Origin: CAKZQX01 sp034436755
GTDB taxonomy: Bacteria > Chloroflexota > Chloroflexia > Chloroflexales > Chloroflexaceae
NCBI GenBank assembly: GCA_034436755.1
Contig: DAOTVB010000025.1
Span: 1-64,000 of the forward strand
Length of the DNA stretch: 64,000 nucleotides
Direction of reading: 5' to 3'
The notes beneath the pieces are model-generated. The model did not search any database. It saw only the letters and a list, made by a program, of their open reading frames with translations, and had not been told where the DNA came from. Below, in pieces: positions 52,594-62,308 of the stretch. The translations under genes were made by a program, and so were the position numbers. Every line of letters begins with the position of its first letter. Positions within the stretch are counted from its first letter, which is position 1.

Positions 52594-54249
52594 TCACACG
52601 CCATTCGTCCGATGTTCATCTTCTGTGTCAACCACTTCTTCGCCTACGGCGTCTGCATCACCAGCTTCTTCGACTGCTTCATCCACAGTTTCCGTGTCAT
52701 CTGTGTCTTCGACTGTTTCATCCACAGTTTCCGTGTCATCTATGTCTTCGGTTGCCTCGTCCGGGGCTGCTTCGCCCATGACATCCGTATCACCAGACTC
52801 CGCGGCAATGATCGCGTCGTCCGGTTCGTCCTGATCAACAGCTTCCGCTTCCGCGTCTACTTCCGTAGCGGCTGTTTCCGGACCGGGAAGATCCATGCCG
52901 GCTAGCAGACCCGCCTCAGCCGGCTCCTCAGTCAGCGCTTCGGGCGCATGCTCACTCTCGCTCAAAATATACGAGGCGACCAGCCGATCATTATTGTAGA
53001 TATACAACTTATGCGGTGTAGCCCGCAGTTGCACCGTCTCGCCGATAAAATCATCGCCCAGCGGCCCATAGTAGGCATTCTGATAGACGATGGTACCATC
53101 AGGCCGCACCTTGCGCGTCTCAACCCGGGCATTTGCCAGCGCAACCTCAGTTGCCAGTGCTTCGGCCTCGGCGACCTCGCGGGTCTCCGCCGCCGCACGT
53201 TCCTCCTCAAGCAGCGCCGTCGCACTCTTGATATCGATGCGCCAGCCGGTCAACTTGGCGGCCAGACGCACATTCTGACCCTCCTTGCCAATCGCCAGCG
53301 AGAGTTGCTTATCCGGCACAATCACCAGGGCCGAGTGTTCAATCTCATCCAGATGAACTTCTACCACCTGCGCCGGCGAGAGTGCATTGGCGATAAACTC
53401 GCGTGGATCGGGTGACCACTGCACCACATCGATCTTCTCACCATTGAGTTCATTCACAATATTCTGGATACGAATACCGCGCATACCGACGCAGGAGCCC
53501 ACCGGGTCGATCCCTTCCTGGCGTGCGGCAACCGCAACTTTGGTGCGCAGCCCCGGCTCGCGCGCAATTGACTTAATCTCTACCGTGCCATTGAAGATCT
53601 CCGGCACTTCCATTTCAAACAAACGCAAAATCAGATTTTTGTGCGTGCGCGACGCAATCAGCCGTGGCCCGCGCTCCTCGCGCCGAATTTCTACCAGGTA
53701 GACCTTGATCCGCTGCCCGTGGTAGTAGCGGTCACTATCAACCTGCTCCTTTGGCGGTAGAATGGCCTCGGCCTTGCCCATCTCCAGAATAATATTGCCC
53801 TTGGCGGTACGCTGCACCGTCGCCGTGACCAGCTCGCCCTCGCGATCCATGTACTCGCCATAGATATACTCACGTTCGACTTCCTTGATGCCCTGGAGCA
53901 CCACCTGCTTGGCCGTCTGCGCGGCAATCCGCCCAAAGTCATTCGGGGTACTCTCAACCGAGATCGTATCACCTATCTGCACATCGGGCTGGATGCGCCG
54001 GGCCCGTTCATACTCAATCTCAAAACGGTCGTCGAACACCTCGTCTACCACCTGTTTCTCGGCGAAGACGCGGGCCATACCCGTCTGCGGATCAAGCTTG
54101 ACCGATACTTCCAGCGGCGGCGGATTATTACCCAGCGTACGCCGGTACGCGGTAATCAACGCCTTTTCCATAACATCTATGATGGCCTCTTTGGGGATAC
54201 CCCGCTCCGCAGCGATCTGCGAGATGGCCGTATAAAAATCACTCTTCAT
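52594..54249 (-). CDS. nusA: Transcription termination/antitermination protein NusA
   Basis: 551 residues. NusA_N (FYTAISQIAAERGIPKEAII; ALITAYRRTLG), S1 domain (YGEYMDREGELVTATVQRTA), then two KH domains (VAARQEGIDPVGSCVGMRGI; ALVIVPDKQLSLAIGKEGQN). After about residue 350 comes a variable region, and the last 90 residues are very acidic with repeats (DTDDTETVDETVEDTDDTET). No C-terminal acidic-repeat AR1/AR2 domains were seen. First gene of the translation operon; its 5' leader contains a strong hairpin. rimP, the usual gene before nusA, is absent. Confidence 0.96.
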   Translation of the reverse strand: MKSDFYTAISQIAAERGIPKEAIIDVMEKALITAYRRTLGNNPPPLEVSVKLDPQTGMARVFAEKQVVDEVFDDRFEIEYERARRIQPDVQIGDTISVESTPNDFGRIAAQTAKQVVLQGIKEVEREYIYGEYMDREGELVTATVQRTAKGNIILEMGKAEAILPPKEQVDSDRYYHGQRIKVYLVEIRREERGPRLIASRTHKNLILRLFEMEVPEIFNGTVEIKSIAREPGLRTKVAVAARQEGIDPVGSCVGMRGIRIQNIVNELNGEKIDVVQWSPDPREFIANALSPAQVVEVHLDEIEHSALVIVPDKQLSLAIGKEGQNVRLAAKLTGWRIDIKSATALLEEERAAAETREVAEAEALATEVALANARVETRKVRPDGTIVYQNAYYGPLGDDFIGETVQLRATPHKLYIYNNDRLVASYILSESEHAPEALTEEPAEAGLLAGMDLPGPETAATEVDAEAEAVDQDEPDDAIIAAESGDTDVMGEAAPDEATEDIDDTETVDETVEDTDDTETVDEAVEEAGDADAVGEEVVDTEDEHRTNGV

Positions 54250-54906
54250 AGCCCTTACTCGCCCTACAACAAGAAAAGTGGGGGATACCCACTTTTCTTA
54301 GCACGTCCATCAGAGATAATGCCGTCTACCGGCATAGAGAGGAGAGCCCTTAGCCTACTCATCCAGCGCCTGCCCCGGCAACAGCGCATGGAACCCGGCA
54401 CACGTACCCCGCATGCCGGCCATTCCCAGACCTTGCACAACTGAAACTGACGCAGTCAGCCGAACTTGTCTAACCCTGGTGTTCATCAGCGTGCTACCAG
54501 CGGTACAAGAAGCATCACCCTACGCCAGATGCCACACACTGCTTGGTTTTGGATCTTGACGAACATATCTTTAGATCAACTTCCGGGACGATGGTTAAGC
54601 CAGTTCGCGCAGTGCTCTATCCCCAACATTTCGCTCTTTGCAGCCGAAACCTGCACTGGCAATAGTATCCAACCTGTACACCAGTATAACATTTCCAAAG
54701 TGCTTTTGCAACCAATGCCCTTTCACATTAACGCGCACACGCCCACCTGCCATACGAATTTTGGCAACTCTACCCGCTTTCTATGGACGACTCGCAAAAA
54801 AATCGTTATACTGTAGGAGAAGCCTGTGATGGCTATCTGGTTGTCGTAACTGGTTGTCGTAACTGGTTGTCGTAAAAACTCTAGACACCTTGAAAGGAAG
54901 CTGGCT
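54250..54906. other. Intergenic region upstream of nusA without supported genes
   Basis: 657 bases between the divergent nusA and the small membrane-protein gene. It contains the nusA leader hairpin (54271-54299), a long stretch without coding signal, and three imperfect copies of GGTTGTCGTAACT (about 54838-54876) just before the small gene. No rimP frame is detectable. Confidence 0.5.
54271..54299 (-). promoter_or_regulatory. nusA leader hairpin (possible attenuator)
   Basis: AAGAAAAGTGGG / CCCACTTTTCTT, 12-bp perfect stem with a GGATA loop, 22 bases upstream of the nusA start on the minus strand. The nusA-side arm is U-rich and followed by TTGTTG, so it may stop transcription, giving NusA-sensitive autoregulation. 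The function is inferred. Confidence 0.5.
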
Positions 54907-55044
54907 ATGCCCATGACAATTGCGTTTATCTGCGCGCTGCTGCTGGTTCTGCTCATTATCGGTCGTCTGGTTCAGGCACGCCACGCCGAATCTCCCGTTC
55001 TGGTACGCACCGACGACGTGGAGCGCATGCGGCGCCGGCGCTGA
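54907..55044 (+). CDS. Small single-pass membrane protein (45 residues)
   Basis: ATG 54907 lies 6 bases after a strong AAAGGAAG site. MPMTIAFICALLLVLLIIGR is one membrane helix; a positive, Arg-rich tail follows (VERMRRRR). Strong ribosome site plus clean helix/tail structure make it likely real despite its size. Standing alone between nusA and the large membrane protein gene, it has no assigned role. Confidence 0.55.
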   Translation: MPMTIAFICALLLVLLIIGRLVQARHAESPVLVRTDDVERMRRRR

Positions 55045-55666
55045 CTGCTCCCACGCTTTTAAGGAACATCGAACAAAGCGATAGAATATAAAACAGGCCG
55101 GTTGCAACGCTACCGGGTTGTCTGTTTGTTCTGCGTTCTTTGTTTACCTGTTCTTTCTCTATACATCGTGATACAGATTGTCATGGTATGGCATCTCCAA
55201 TCGCTTCCTTCCTGGCAACATGACTGTCTGATAGCGCAATTATATGGTTATACTCCAGACCTGAGCAGGCGTGAACCCTGGTCAGGTCTGGAGTCGTTCT
55301 GTGGGTAATCAACGGCGGTCTATCACATCGTGCCGGCATGACCTCAACCCTGAGCCGTAGCAACAGCTCGGCGGCGGCATGGCTGCCACGCTCCGTACGA
55401 TATCACGCCCCTATCATCTGCGCATCATTTAGCCTCGCACGCCGGCACTGCTATACTGAATAGTGGGAACTTACACATTACCTCCATCGTCGTAACTTCA
55501 TAGCAGGACATACGCACTGTCCCGGATATCCGGGTACGGATGTCGTGCCGCCGGCAGGCCACGATGCCATCCGATTCAACCCATCGGTCAGGCGCATAAA
55601 ACGCCCTGACTGCGTATGTTTGCCATAAGCGAAGTAGGCTGGTAAACGCACAGAGGAGTGTTGGCT
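55045..55666. other. Intergenic region with a large inverted repeat
   Basis: About 620 bases without a supported gene. The only clear element is a perfect 13-bp inverted repeat, ACTCCAGACCTGA (55252-55264) and TCAGGTCTGGAGT (55282-55294), with a 17-base loop. It could end the small upstream transcript. The rest is unremarkable. Confidence 0.45.
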
Positions 55667-58186
55667 GTGGTTCAGCATCGCCAAAAATCCATCCTGTTGG
55701 GCTTGATTCTGGTCGGGGTCGTTGCACTTATGCTTGTCCCGGCGCTGAATGCCGCTGCCCGGCAGCAAGCGGGGAACTGGTCCATTCCAACAGTTGAACC
55801 GGAGGCCGCCAACCCTTCGCTTGAACATATCGCCGGGATCACCCTCGAGGCCCGGCCTGCTTTTGGCAGCATCTACCGTCCCGGAAGCTGGTTGCCGGTG
55901 TATGTCACTGTTCAAAATGATAGCAGCGACATAGCCGCCGAAGTGCGCATTACTGCCCGCTCCAGCGCTACCTTTGGTACGACGCTTGATCTCCCCAATG
56001 GTGCGCGCAAAACCGTGACGGTCTATGTATTTGTGCCCGACTCCGCGCGCCGGATGACGGTGCATCTGGTACGGCAGGGGGCCCCGGTGATTGACCAGGC
56101 CTCCACGCTGGCGCAGCAGCAGGTGACGCTTGATCCACAGAACAGCCGGGTGCATATGGTCGCTCTGCTGACTGGCGAAGGTACCAGCGTCCGCCTCCCT
56201 GACCGTTTAGCCCATGACGCCCGTGTCGTCAATGTATCGCTCGATCCGACCGATCTGCCCGATCATGCGTTGGGACTGGCAATGTTTGATACGCTGGTGT
56301 TGAACAATGTCCCGACCCACTCCCTGAACGAAGCGGCCCGGACAGCGCTGCGGGAGTGGGTGCTGCGTGGTGGGCATCTGGTTGTCGCCGGCGGTCCGGG
56401 TGCCGAGCAGACGCTGGCGGGCTTACCTCCGGAGCTTCAGCCGGTTCAGGTGCTGGGGCAGGAACCGGTAGCCGCCACCACCCTGCTGGGAGACGCGACC
56501 GCTGACCTGGGAACGCTCTCGCTGGCCCGGGTTGAACCGGTTGCGGAAGCACGTATTCTGCCCGTGACCGGGATCAACCCGGTTGGCGAACTGCCGCTGC
56601 TGGTTGAGCGACCCGCCGGGTCCGGCAGTGTCACCTTTTTTGCCGCAGCACTGAACGTACCCGCCCTGGATAATGTTGCGGACGAGCAGCGTTTCTGGAG
56701 CAACCTGCTGCGTCAGCGGCAGAACCTGCCGGTCGGCTTTGGGCCAAGCAATCCCAATCTTGATATGTTTACCGAGAGCAATGTCGCCACCTCCCTGACC
56801 CGTCTGCCGGCCCTGGAACTGCCCGCCCTGGCAACGCTGGGGCTGCTGCTGCTGACCTACATCGTGCTGGTTGGGCCAGTAACCTACCTGCTGCTGCGCA
56901 AACTGGATCATCAGGCACTCGGTTGGATCGTCGTTCCCGCGCTCACGATCATTTTTGCCCTGGTTGCCTATGGCATGGGCTATGCAAAACGTGGGGGCGA
57001 TGTGGTACTCAATCAGATCTCCCTGGTTGAGCCGGTGCGCACCGGTTCGGCGGGAGATATTGCACGCGTGCGCTCATTTGTTGGTGTTTTCTCCCCGGAG
57101 CGCCGCAGCTATACCCTGGAAACACCCCGGTCGGCACTGCTGCGTCCCATCTCGCTGCAAGGGCCGTGGGATACCGTTCAGGGTAGCCAGAACGGTGTCT
57201 TCCTGCAGGATCAGTCGCTGCCGGCGGTATCCGGTGCGCAGGCAACCAACCTGGAGGTGCCGCAGTGGTCGATGCGCGCAGTTATGGCCGATGAACTGCG
57301 CCCACATCAGAGTGTCACCGCGCAGGTTACGCTGGATGGCGCGAAGCTGACTGGTGTGGTCCGCAATATTGGTGATCTACTGCTCCGTGATGTGGTGCTG
57401 ATCCAGGGTGAACAGGTTGCCCACCTGGGTGATCTCGCGCCGGGGGAAGCGCGGCAGGCCGAGTTGACGCTTGACCCGGCAAGCTCGCACAACAACTTCC
57501 AGGGCCACACCCCGTTGAGCTACCTGATCTATGGTGACGAGATGGATCGTATGCAGAAGTCACGCTCCCAGCCACTCCCGCCGGATAAGCAACTGCGCGC
57601 CGGTCTGCTGGATGCACTCTACTCTTACGGTCCGACCACCCGCAATGCCCAGCCGATGCTGCTGGCATGGGCCGATCAGTCCCTGCTTACGGTTGATGTG
57701 GTCGATCAGCGGGTGGCCCGCCAGCAGTTATCCCTGATTACCTTCAACCCCCAGTTGCAGGTTACCAGCCGGCAACTTACGCTGGGGCAGGGCTGGATGG
57801 AACGCCGGATCGAGGCCGACCCGGAGAGCCAGTGCATGGGCAGCCAGGGTATTGGCTTTACTCTGTTTGGGCAACCAGTGATCGAAACCCTGCAGCTACC
57901 ACCCGAACTGGCCGGGCTCCAGCCGGAGCAGATTACGCTGATCCCGCTGGCTGATGGGCCATGGCCTGCCGATATCACGGTGGAACTGTTTGACTGGAAC
58001 GCCGGGGAGTGGATGACGCAGCCAATGGATGCCCAGCCGCTGACCCTGGAGCAACCAGCAGGGTTTCTTAGCAGCCGGGGTGAGATTCGGCTGCGCATCA
58101 ACGGCGAAGTCGGCATGCAGCAGGCTCCCGGCTGTATGATGATTGATGCGACGCTGGCGGGAACGATGCCGGATACCGAGGGATAG
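55667..58186 (+). CDS. Large membrane-anchored protein next to an ABC-2 exporter, unknown function
   Basis: 839 residues from GTG 55667 (GAGGAG 8 bases upstream; GTG 55658 or TTG 55661 are alternatives). N-terminal helix (ILLGLILVGVVALMLVPAL), then a long extracytoplasmic portion with beta-sandwich character (WLPVYVTVQNDSSDIAAEVR) and a Rossmann-like region (LREWVLRGGHLVVAGGPGAE, DUF4350/GldG-like). About residues 385-445 hold two membrane helices (LPALATLGLLLLTYIVLVGP; GWIVVPALTIIFALVAYGMG), and a second extracytoplasmic part ends the protein. Located 165 bases before an ABC-2 ATPase/permease pair, as GldG-like auxiliary proteins often are. Function inferred only. Confidence 0.75.
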   Translation: MVQHRQKSILLGLILVGVVALMLVPALNAAARQQAGNWSIPTVEPEAANPSLEHIAGITLEARPAFGSIYRPGSWLPVYVTVQNDSSDIAAEVRITARSSATFGTTLDLPNGARKTVTVYVFVPDSARRMTVHLVRQGAPVIDQASTLAQQQVTLDPQNSRVHMVALLTGEGTSVRLPDRLAHDARVVNVSLDPTDLPDHALGLAMFDTLVLNNVPTHSLNEAARTALREWVLRGGHLVVAGGPGAEQTLAGLPPELQPVQVLGQEPVAATTLLGDATADLGTLSLARVEPVAEARILPVTGINPVGELPLLVERPAGSGSVTFFAAALNVPALDNVADEQRFWSNLLRQRQNLPVGFGPSNPNLDMFTESNVATSLTRLPALELPALATLGLLLLTYIVLVGPVTYLLLRKLDHQALGWIVVPALTIIFALVAYGMGYAKRGGDVVLNQISLVEPVRTGSAGDIARVRSFVGVFSPERRSYTLETPRSALLRPISLQGPWDTVQGSQNGVFLQDQSLPAVSGAQATNLEVPQWSMRAVMADELRPHQSVTAQVTLDGAKLTGVVRNIGDLLLRDVVLIQGEQVAHLGDLAPGEARQAELTLDPASSHNNFQGHTPLSYLIYGDEMDRMQKSRSQPLPPDKQLRAGLLDALYSYGPTTRNAQPMLLAWADQSLLTVDVVDQRVARQQLSLITFNPQLQVTSRQLTLGQGWMERRIEADPESQCMGSQGIGFTLFGQPVIETLQLPPELAGLQPEQITLIPLADGPWPADITVELFDWNAGEWMTQPMDAQPLTLEQPAGFLSSRGEIRLRINGEVGMQQAPGCMMIDATLAGTMPDTEG

Positions 58187-58221
58187 TTTATCTGTATGGA
58201 GCACTGGTCATAATCTATAAT

Positions 58222-58341
58222 CTACACAAGTTACGCGGGCACGAACCCGGAAGGACATGTTGCCTCCGGCAGGTCGTCGGCGCAGCCGGCTTTCAGATCT
58301 GCCACCAGTCCAGAACGAACGGTACCGCGTAACGCGTGTAA
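58222..58341. repeat. Foldback element FB7 (short form)
   Basis: Ends CTACACAAGTTACGCGGG (58222-58239) and ACCGCGTAACGCGTGTAA (58324-58341). The interior retains TTGCCTCCGGCAGG but has lost the AT-rich hairpin. It lies directly upstream of the ABC ATPase gene. Confidence 0.7.
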
Positions 58342-58350
58342 TCCATATCT

Positions 58351-59310
58351 ATGACAAATGCAATTGAGACGGTTAACCTGACCCGGCGCTATGGCAAGAC
58401 CCTGGCCCTGGATAATCTGAACCTGCAGGTGGCGCGCGGCAGCATCTACGGCTTTATCGGGCCGAATGGTGCCGGGAAGACTACTACACTGCGCCTGCTG
58501 GCCGGTCTGCTGGAGCCGACCGGCGGCGAGATTCGCCTGATGGGGGAGCGGTTGCGCGCTGATGGCGGCGCAGGGCAGCATCTGGTCGGGTATATGCCCG
58601 ACTTCTTTGGCGTATACGATGATTTGCGTGTCTGGGAATACCTGGACTTCTTTGCCCGCTGCTATGGTCTGGGTGGCAAGCAGCGGCAATCCACGGTGGA
58701 TCAGTTGCTCGATCTGGTCGATCTAACCGCCAAACGGGAGGCATTTGTGCAGAGCCTCTCGCGCGGCATGCAGCAGCGCCTCTGCCTGGCGCATGCGCTC
58801 GTCCACGACCCGCCGATCCTCCTGCTGGACGAGCCCGCCAGTGGCCTGGACCCGCGCGCCCGCGTCGAACTGCGCGAACTGCTGCGCACGTTACGTGATA
58901 TGGAGAAGACGATCTTTCTCAGTTCGCATATTCTCAGCGAACTGGCCGAGATCTGCACCGAGATTGGCATTATCGACTCCGGGCGGATGGTGGTCAGTGG
59001 CACGGTGGACGCGGTACGCCGCCAGTTGCAGGGCGGGAATACCCTGCGCATCCGTGTGCTCCGCACGACCGAAGCAGCCGTAGCGCTGATACGCGACCTG
59101 GAGCCGGCCGCAAACCTCCCGGAGATTGTCCAGGTCCGGCGTGACGAAGCCGATGTCCACCTGCTGTATGTCGAACTGCGCCAGGCAAACGAAGAGCAGC
59201 AGGCGGCGCTACTGGCCCATCTGCTGGCCCAGGGCATTCCCGTCAGTGACTACCACATGCAGGCCGAAGACCTGGAACACCTCTTCCTGCGCTTGACCGA
59301 GGTGACATAA
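58351..59310 (+). CDS. ABC-2 type exporter ATP-binding protein
   Basis: 319 residues. Walker A GPNGAGKTTTLRLLAGLLEP near residue 37, signature LSRGMQQRLCLAHALVHDPP, Walker B ILLLDEPASGLDPRARVELR, and H-loop FLSSHILSELAEIC. The remaining ~100 residues form the small C-terminal domain common in ABC-2 exporters. It overlaps the permease start by one base (TAATG), so the two are coupled. Substrate unknown. Confidence 0.93.
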   Translation: MTNAIETVNLTRRYGKTLALDNLNLQVARGSIYGFIGPNGAGKTTTLRLLAGLLEPTGGEIRLMGERLRADGGAGQHLVGYMPDFFGVYDDLRVWEYLDFFARCYGLGGKQRQSTVDQLLDLVDLTAKREAFVQSLSRGMQQRLCLAHALVHDPPILLLDEPASGLDPRARVELRELLRTLRDMEKTIFLSSHILSELAEICTEIGIIDSGRMVVSGTVDAVRRQLQGGNTLRIRVLRTTEAAVALIRDLEPAANLPEIVQVRRDEADVHLLYVELRQANEEQQAALLAHLLAQGIPVSDYHMQAEDLEHLFLRLTEVT

Positions 59311-60329
59311 TGAAGGCTGTCAGACTGTTTCCGCCGCAGCTCAATCCGATCATTGTTAAAGAGGTGCGCATACGCATGCGCGGCGTGCGACCCTACGCCA
59401 TCCTGACGCTGTTTCTGGTGGCGATGGCGGCAGCCGGGTATGGCATTTATCTGCTTATGCTGCGCCAGGCGAGCTTTGGGGGCATGGTGTTGAGCTTCCA
59501 GGTGGGGCAGTCGCTGTTTAGCGGGTTGGCCCTCTGCGCGGTGTTGCTGATGGTCTTTCTCGCGCCGGCAATGACCAGCGGCGCGATTAGTGGTGAGCGG
59601 GAGCAACTGACCTACGAGATGCTGCTGGCAACGCCACTACGACCGGCGCGCATTCTGTGGGGGAAGCTGGTTGCCGCGTTGAGCTATATCTTTCTGCTGA
59701 TTTTCGCATCGATCCCAGTGTTTAGCGTGGTGTTGATGTTTGGCGGTGTTGCGCCCAAAGATATGTTCAAGACGCTGTTGCTGCTGCTGGTTACGGCGAT
59801 AACTTACGGAACCATCGGCATGTTCTGCTCGGCATTTGTACGGCGTACTTCCCAGGCAACCGTGCTGAGTTATGTGTTTATCCTGCTGTTGATTGGCACA
59901 ACAACGATGGCGAGCGCTCTCTGGAGCTATTTCAATGCCCCCACCGGGCAGGCCATCCCGCCCCAACTACTCTATCTCAACCCGTTTAGTGCCCTGATCT
60001 CGATTGTCACCATCACCCCGGATACAAACAGTGGCATGTTTCTGGGCGGCGATGTGTTGAATCTTCCGCTGATCAATCAACTCTCCATCGGTGTGGTGCA
60101 TTATGGTCCGAATGGCCCGCTGGTGCTGCCGATCTACCGCGCAACCCTGCTCTTCTATGCCCTGCTCACGGTGACACTCTACTGGATCAGTTCGCATATG
60201 GTGTTGCCGCGCCATCGCTGGCGACCGCGCTGGGGCGATCTGCGCTTTGTCCTCTTGCTGGCCGGAATAGTTGGGGTAATCTGGCTGGTGCGCGACTGGT
60301 GGTTTGTGCTGCCACCGCAGAATCCGTAG
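59310..60329 (+). CDS. ABC-2 family permease
   Basis: 339 residues. Cytoplasmic start (PIIVKEVRIRMRGVRPYAIL), then six predicted helices: about 34-54, 68-95, 115-140, 150-170 (LLLLVTAITYGTIGMFCSAF), 180-200 (TVLSYVFILLLIGTTTMAS), and a late pair ending LLLAGIVGVIWLVRDWWFV. The motif SGAISGEREQLTYEMLLATP after helix 2 is the signature of ABC-2 permeases. Co-translated with the ATPase; the large preceding protein may be the third component. Confidence 0.9.
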   Translation: MKAVRLFPPQLNPIIVKEVRIRMRGVRPYAILTLFLVAMAAAGYGIYLLMLRQASFGGMVLSFQVGQSLFSGLALCAVLLMVFLAPAMTSGAISGEREQLTYEMLLATPLRPARILWGKLVAALSYIFLLIFASIPVFSVVLMFGGVAPKDMFKTLLLLLVTAITYGTIGMFCSAFVRRTSQATVLSYVFILLLIGTTTMASALWSYFNAPTGQAIPPQLLYLNPFSALISIVTITPDTNSGMFLGGDVLNLPLINQLSIGVVHYGPNGPLVLPIYRATLLFYALLTVTLYWISSHMVLPRHRWRPRWGDLRFVLLLAGIVGVIWLVRDWWFVLPPQNP

Positions 60330-60758
60330 TCGGTAGTCCGTAGTCGGTAGTCTGTATCCCGTAATCCGTAATCCGTGAAGTGCCGCTTTTGGGTGGTTGT
60401 GCCGGTCTGAAACCGTTTGATGAACTTTGAAGCATTAATCCCGATATCGATCTTCAGGAATCCCGGCTTTAGCCGGACCAGGCTTGCACTCAGATGAAGC
60501 CGATCCTGCGGTGAGTCACGGACGGAGTAGGCCGCACGCCTGCATATGCAATGCCGGGAGGCTACGGCCCCGGCAGGCATCCCACCGGCTGAAGCCGGGA
60601 CTCCCGGTCATTTTATATCCGGACTATTTTTTCAAAGTTCATAAAGCGGCACTCTGTGAACTGCTTTGAAGGTTTGCAATAATCTGAATGTGCAAGCCAC
60701 CTGCTGATGCATCTGACCTGCAACCTCTACCCTATCCCCTATCCCCTGTCCCCTTGTT
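60330..60758. repeat. Repeat-filled region with a 23-bp foldback and REP hairpins
   Basis: GTAGTCGGTAGTCCG-type short repeats occupy 60327-60375. A terminal inverted repeat follows: AGTGCCGCTTT (60379-60389) and ATGAACTTTGAA (60420-60431) on the left, interrupted by 30 bases, against an uninterrupted match at 60631-60653 on the right. Inside are REP unit B copies (CCGGCTTTAGCCGG-like and CCGGCTGAAGCCGGGACTCC). No gene is present. Confidence 0.7.
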
Positions 60759-62150
60759 CTAGCGTCGTTCGCCGGTATCGAGCATAACCCCGAGGGCCAG
60801 CGCGATGCGGCGGTCAATCATCCGGCGCGCATCATAGCTCATATCCAGCACATAGCGATCCAGGATCGTGAACTTGCGGTTGAACTCACCAACGAGGTGC
60901 GCCTCCGGCCCGGCCACGATGATGAAATTGGTGCGCAAAAGCCCAAACAGATTACTGTTCAGAATGCGCCGCATGAGCGACAGCACAATTGAGTCTTCCT
61001 TCGCCGTGCAGATCAACGAGCCATCCGGTGCATGGCAATGCCAGTGCTTGCGGAAGATATCGTAGAGATGATTTTTGCGCAGGCGGGCGACAACTTCGCC
61101 CTGGGCATCATGAACGGTGTACGATGCTGTGATAAAGTAGAGCTTCTGATCTTGCAAGATCTGGAGCAACGGCTCCTGTCGGCTATCATCTCGATAGAAA
61201 GTGATATGTCGCTTTTGCGCAAGCGAAAGATAGATAAACAGGCTAATTGGAATAAAGACGGCAACACCGAACAGGGTGATAAGGATACTCAGCACTTCCA
61301 TCGGGATGATCGTTCCCAGGGCAATAAACCCTGTCACCACCAGCATACCGACGGCAGCCGCAGCCAGCGTAGCCCCCAGATTCCGCAGCAGATGTCGGGG
61401 GCGTTCAATAAAGAGAATAGGGTGGTTCTGCTCATCCCAGATATAATATTTTTCCGAGAGCGAGAGATGCTTCTGGCGCAGAAGAAATTTATCCCGGTCG
61501 AATGCGCTATCGGTCTGCCGGCGCATCATGTCCGGCAAGACGCGTAGTTGCTCATGGCACTCCGGGCAGGTGATAGTCCGGCCCACAAACTCGTCGCGCA
61601 GATGGTAGGTTTTGCCACAACGACAGGTGACGGCCGTCTCCGGCCCGGCATCCTGAGGGGGACTCGCCGGTTGCGGAATAGCGCTGGATAGTGCTCGCAG
61701 CACAGAACCATCTGTGAGTGGTACACGCCTCCCCGGCTGGGTTTCATCCGTGGCTGATGTTGCTACTATTTCCGACGGCATCGGCGTATCCGGCAGATCC
61801 TGTGCCGGTGGGGACGCGCTGGTAGCGGGAGTTGGCGCAGGCGCTGGTACCGGCGTTGGAATATCCGCATGCGGTGACGCTGATGTATTTGCCGGCAGTG
61901 CTGCCAGGCCACGCTGCGCCGCGCTATTTTCAGGGTTGATTGCCAGCACCCACTCCAGGCAATGCCGACGTTCTGCGTTATCCGTAACCGCCCCGGATAA
62001 CCAGAGCCAGGCCCGTTCGTTATGGGGATCAATCTGGACGGCCTCGTTCAGCAGTTCGGTGGCACGGCGCTTATCGCCGGCTTTGAGTGCCGCAATGCCC
62101 TGTTCGGTCAGCAGTTCAACCGAGACAGAGTTGGTCAACGTTGTAGACAT
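60759..62150 (-). CDS. TPR / zinc-ribbon / LURP-one-like membrane protein
   Basis: 463 residues from ATG 62150, ribosome site AGGAGACC. Domain order: TPR-like helices (SVELLTEQGIAALKAGDKRR; AWLWLSGAV), a Pro/Ala/Thr-rich linker (about 95-175), a CxC...CPEC zinc ribbon (TCRCGKTYHL; TITCPECHEQL), then a region resembling LURP-one/scramblase folds (FLLRQKHLSLSEKYYIWDEQ, ILFIERPRHL). Two membrane helices at about 273-325 interrupt it, and the fold resumes (LYFITASYTVHDAQGEVVAR; GEFNRKFTILDRYVLDMSYD). The C-terminal motif 'LDMS.D..R..D.R..LAL' is shared by LURP-one/scramblase-like proteins. Function unknown. Confidence 0.75.
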   Translation of the reverse strand: MSTTLTNSVSVELLTEQGIAALKAGDKRRATELLNEAVQIDPHNERAWLWLSGAVTDNAERRHCLEWVLAINPENSAAQRGLAALPANTSASPHADIPTPVPAPAPTPATSASPPAQDLPDTPMPSEIVATSATDETQPGRRVPLTDGSVLRALSSAIPQPASPPQDAGPETAVTCRCGKTYHLRDEFVGRTITCPECHEQLRVLPDMMRRQTDSAFDRDKFLLRQKHLSLSEKYYIWDEQNHPILFIERPRHLLRNLGATLAAAAVGMLVVTGFIALGTIIPMEVLSILITLFGVAVFIPISLFIYLSLAQKRHITFYRDDSRQEPLLQILQDQKLYFITASYTVHDAQGEVVARLRKNHLYDIFRKHWHCHAPDGSLICTAKEDSIVLSLMRRILNSNLFGLLRTNFIIVAGPEAHLVGEFNRKFTILDRYVLDMSYDARRMIDRRIALALGVMLDTGERR

Positions 62151-62308
62151 GGTTGAGGTCTCCTGGTCACATGTGAACAATGTACTACAATGATCTCTAT
62201 CGACTATAGCATGTCAGACCAGGAACATACATAGGACTATTCGGTAAACCGATGATGGTACCGGCAGCCGAGGGGATAACGACGGGGTAGCTGTGTGTTC
62301 TGTGCGCG

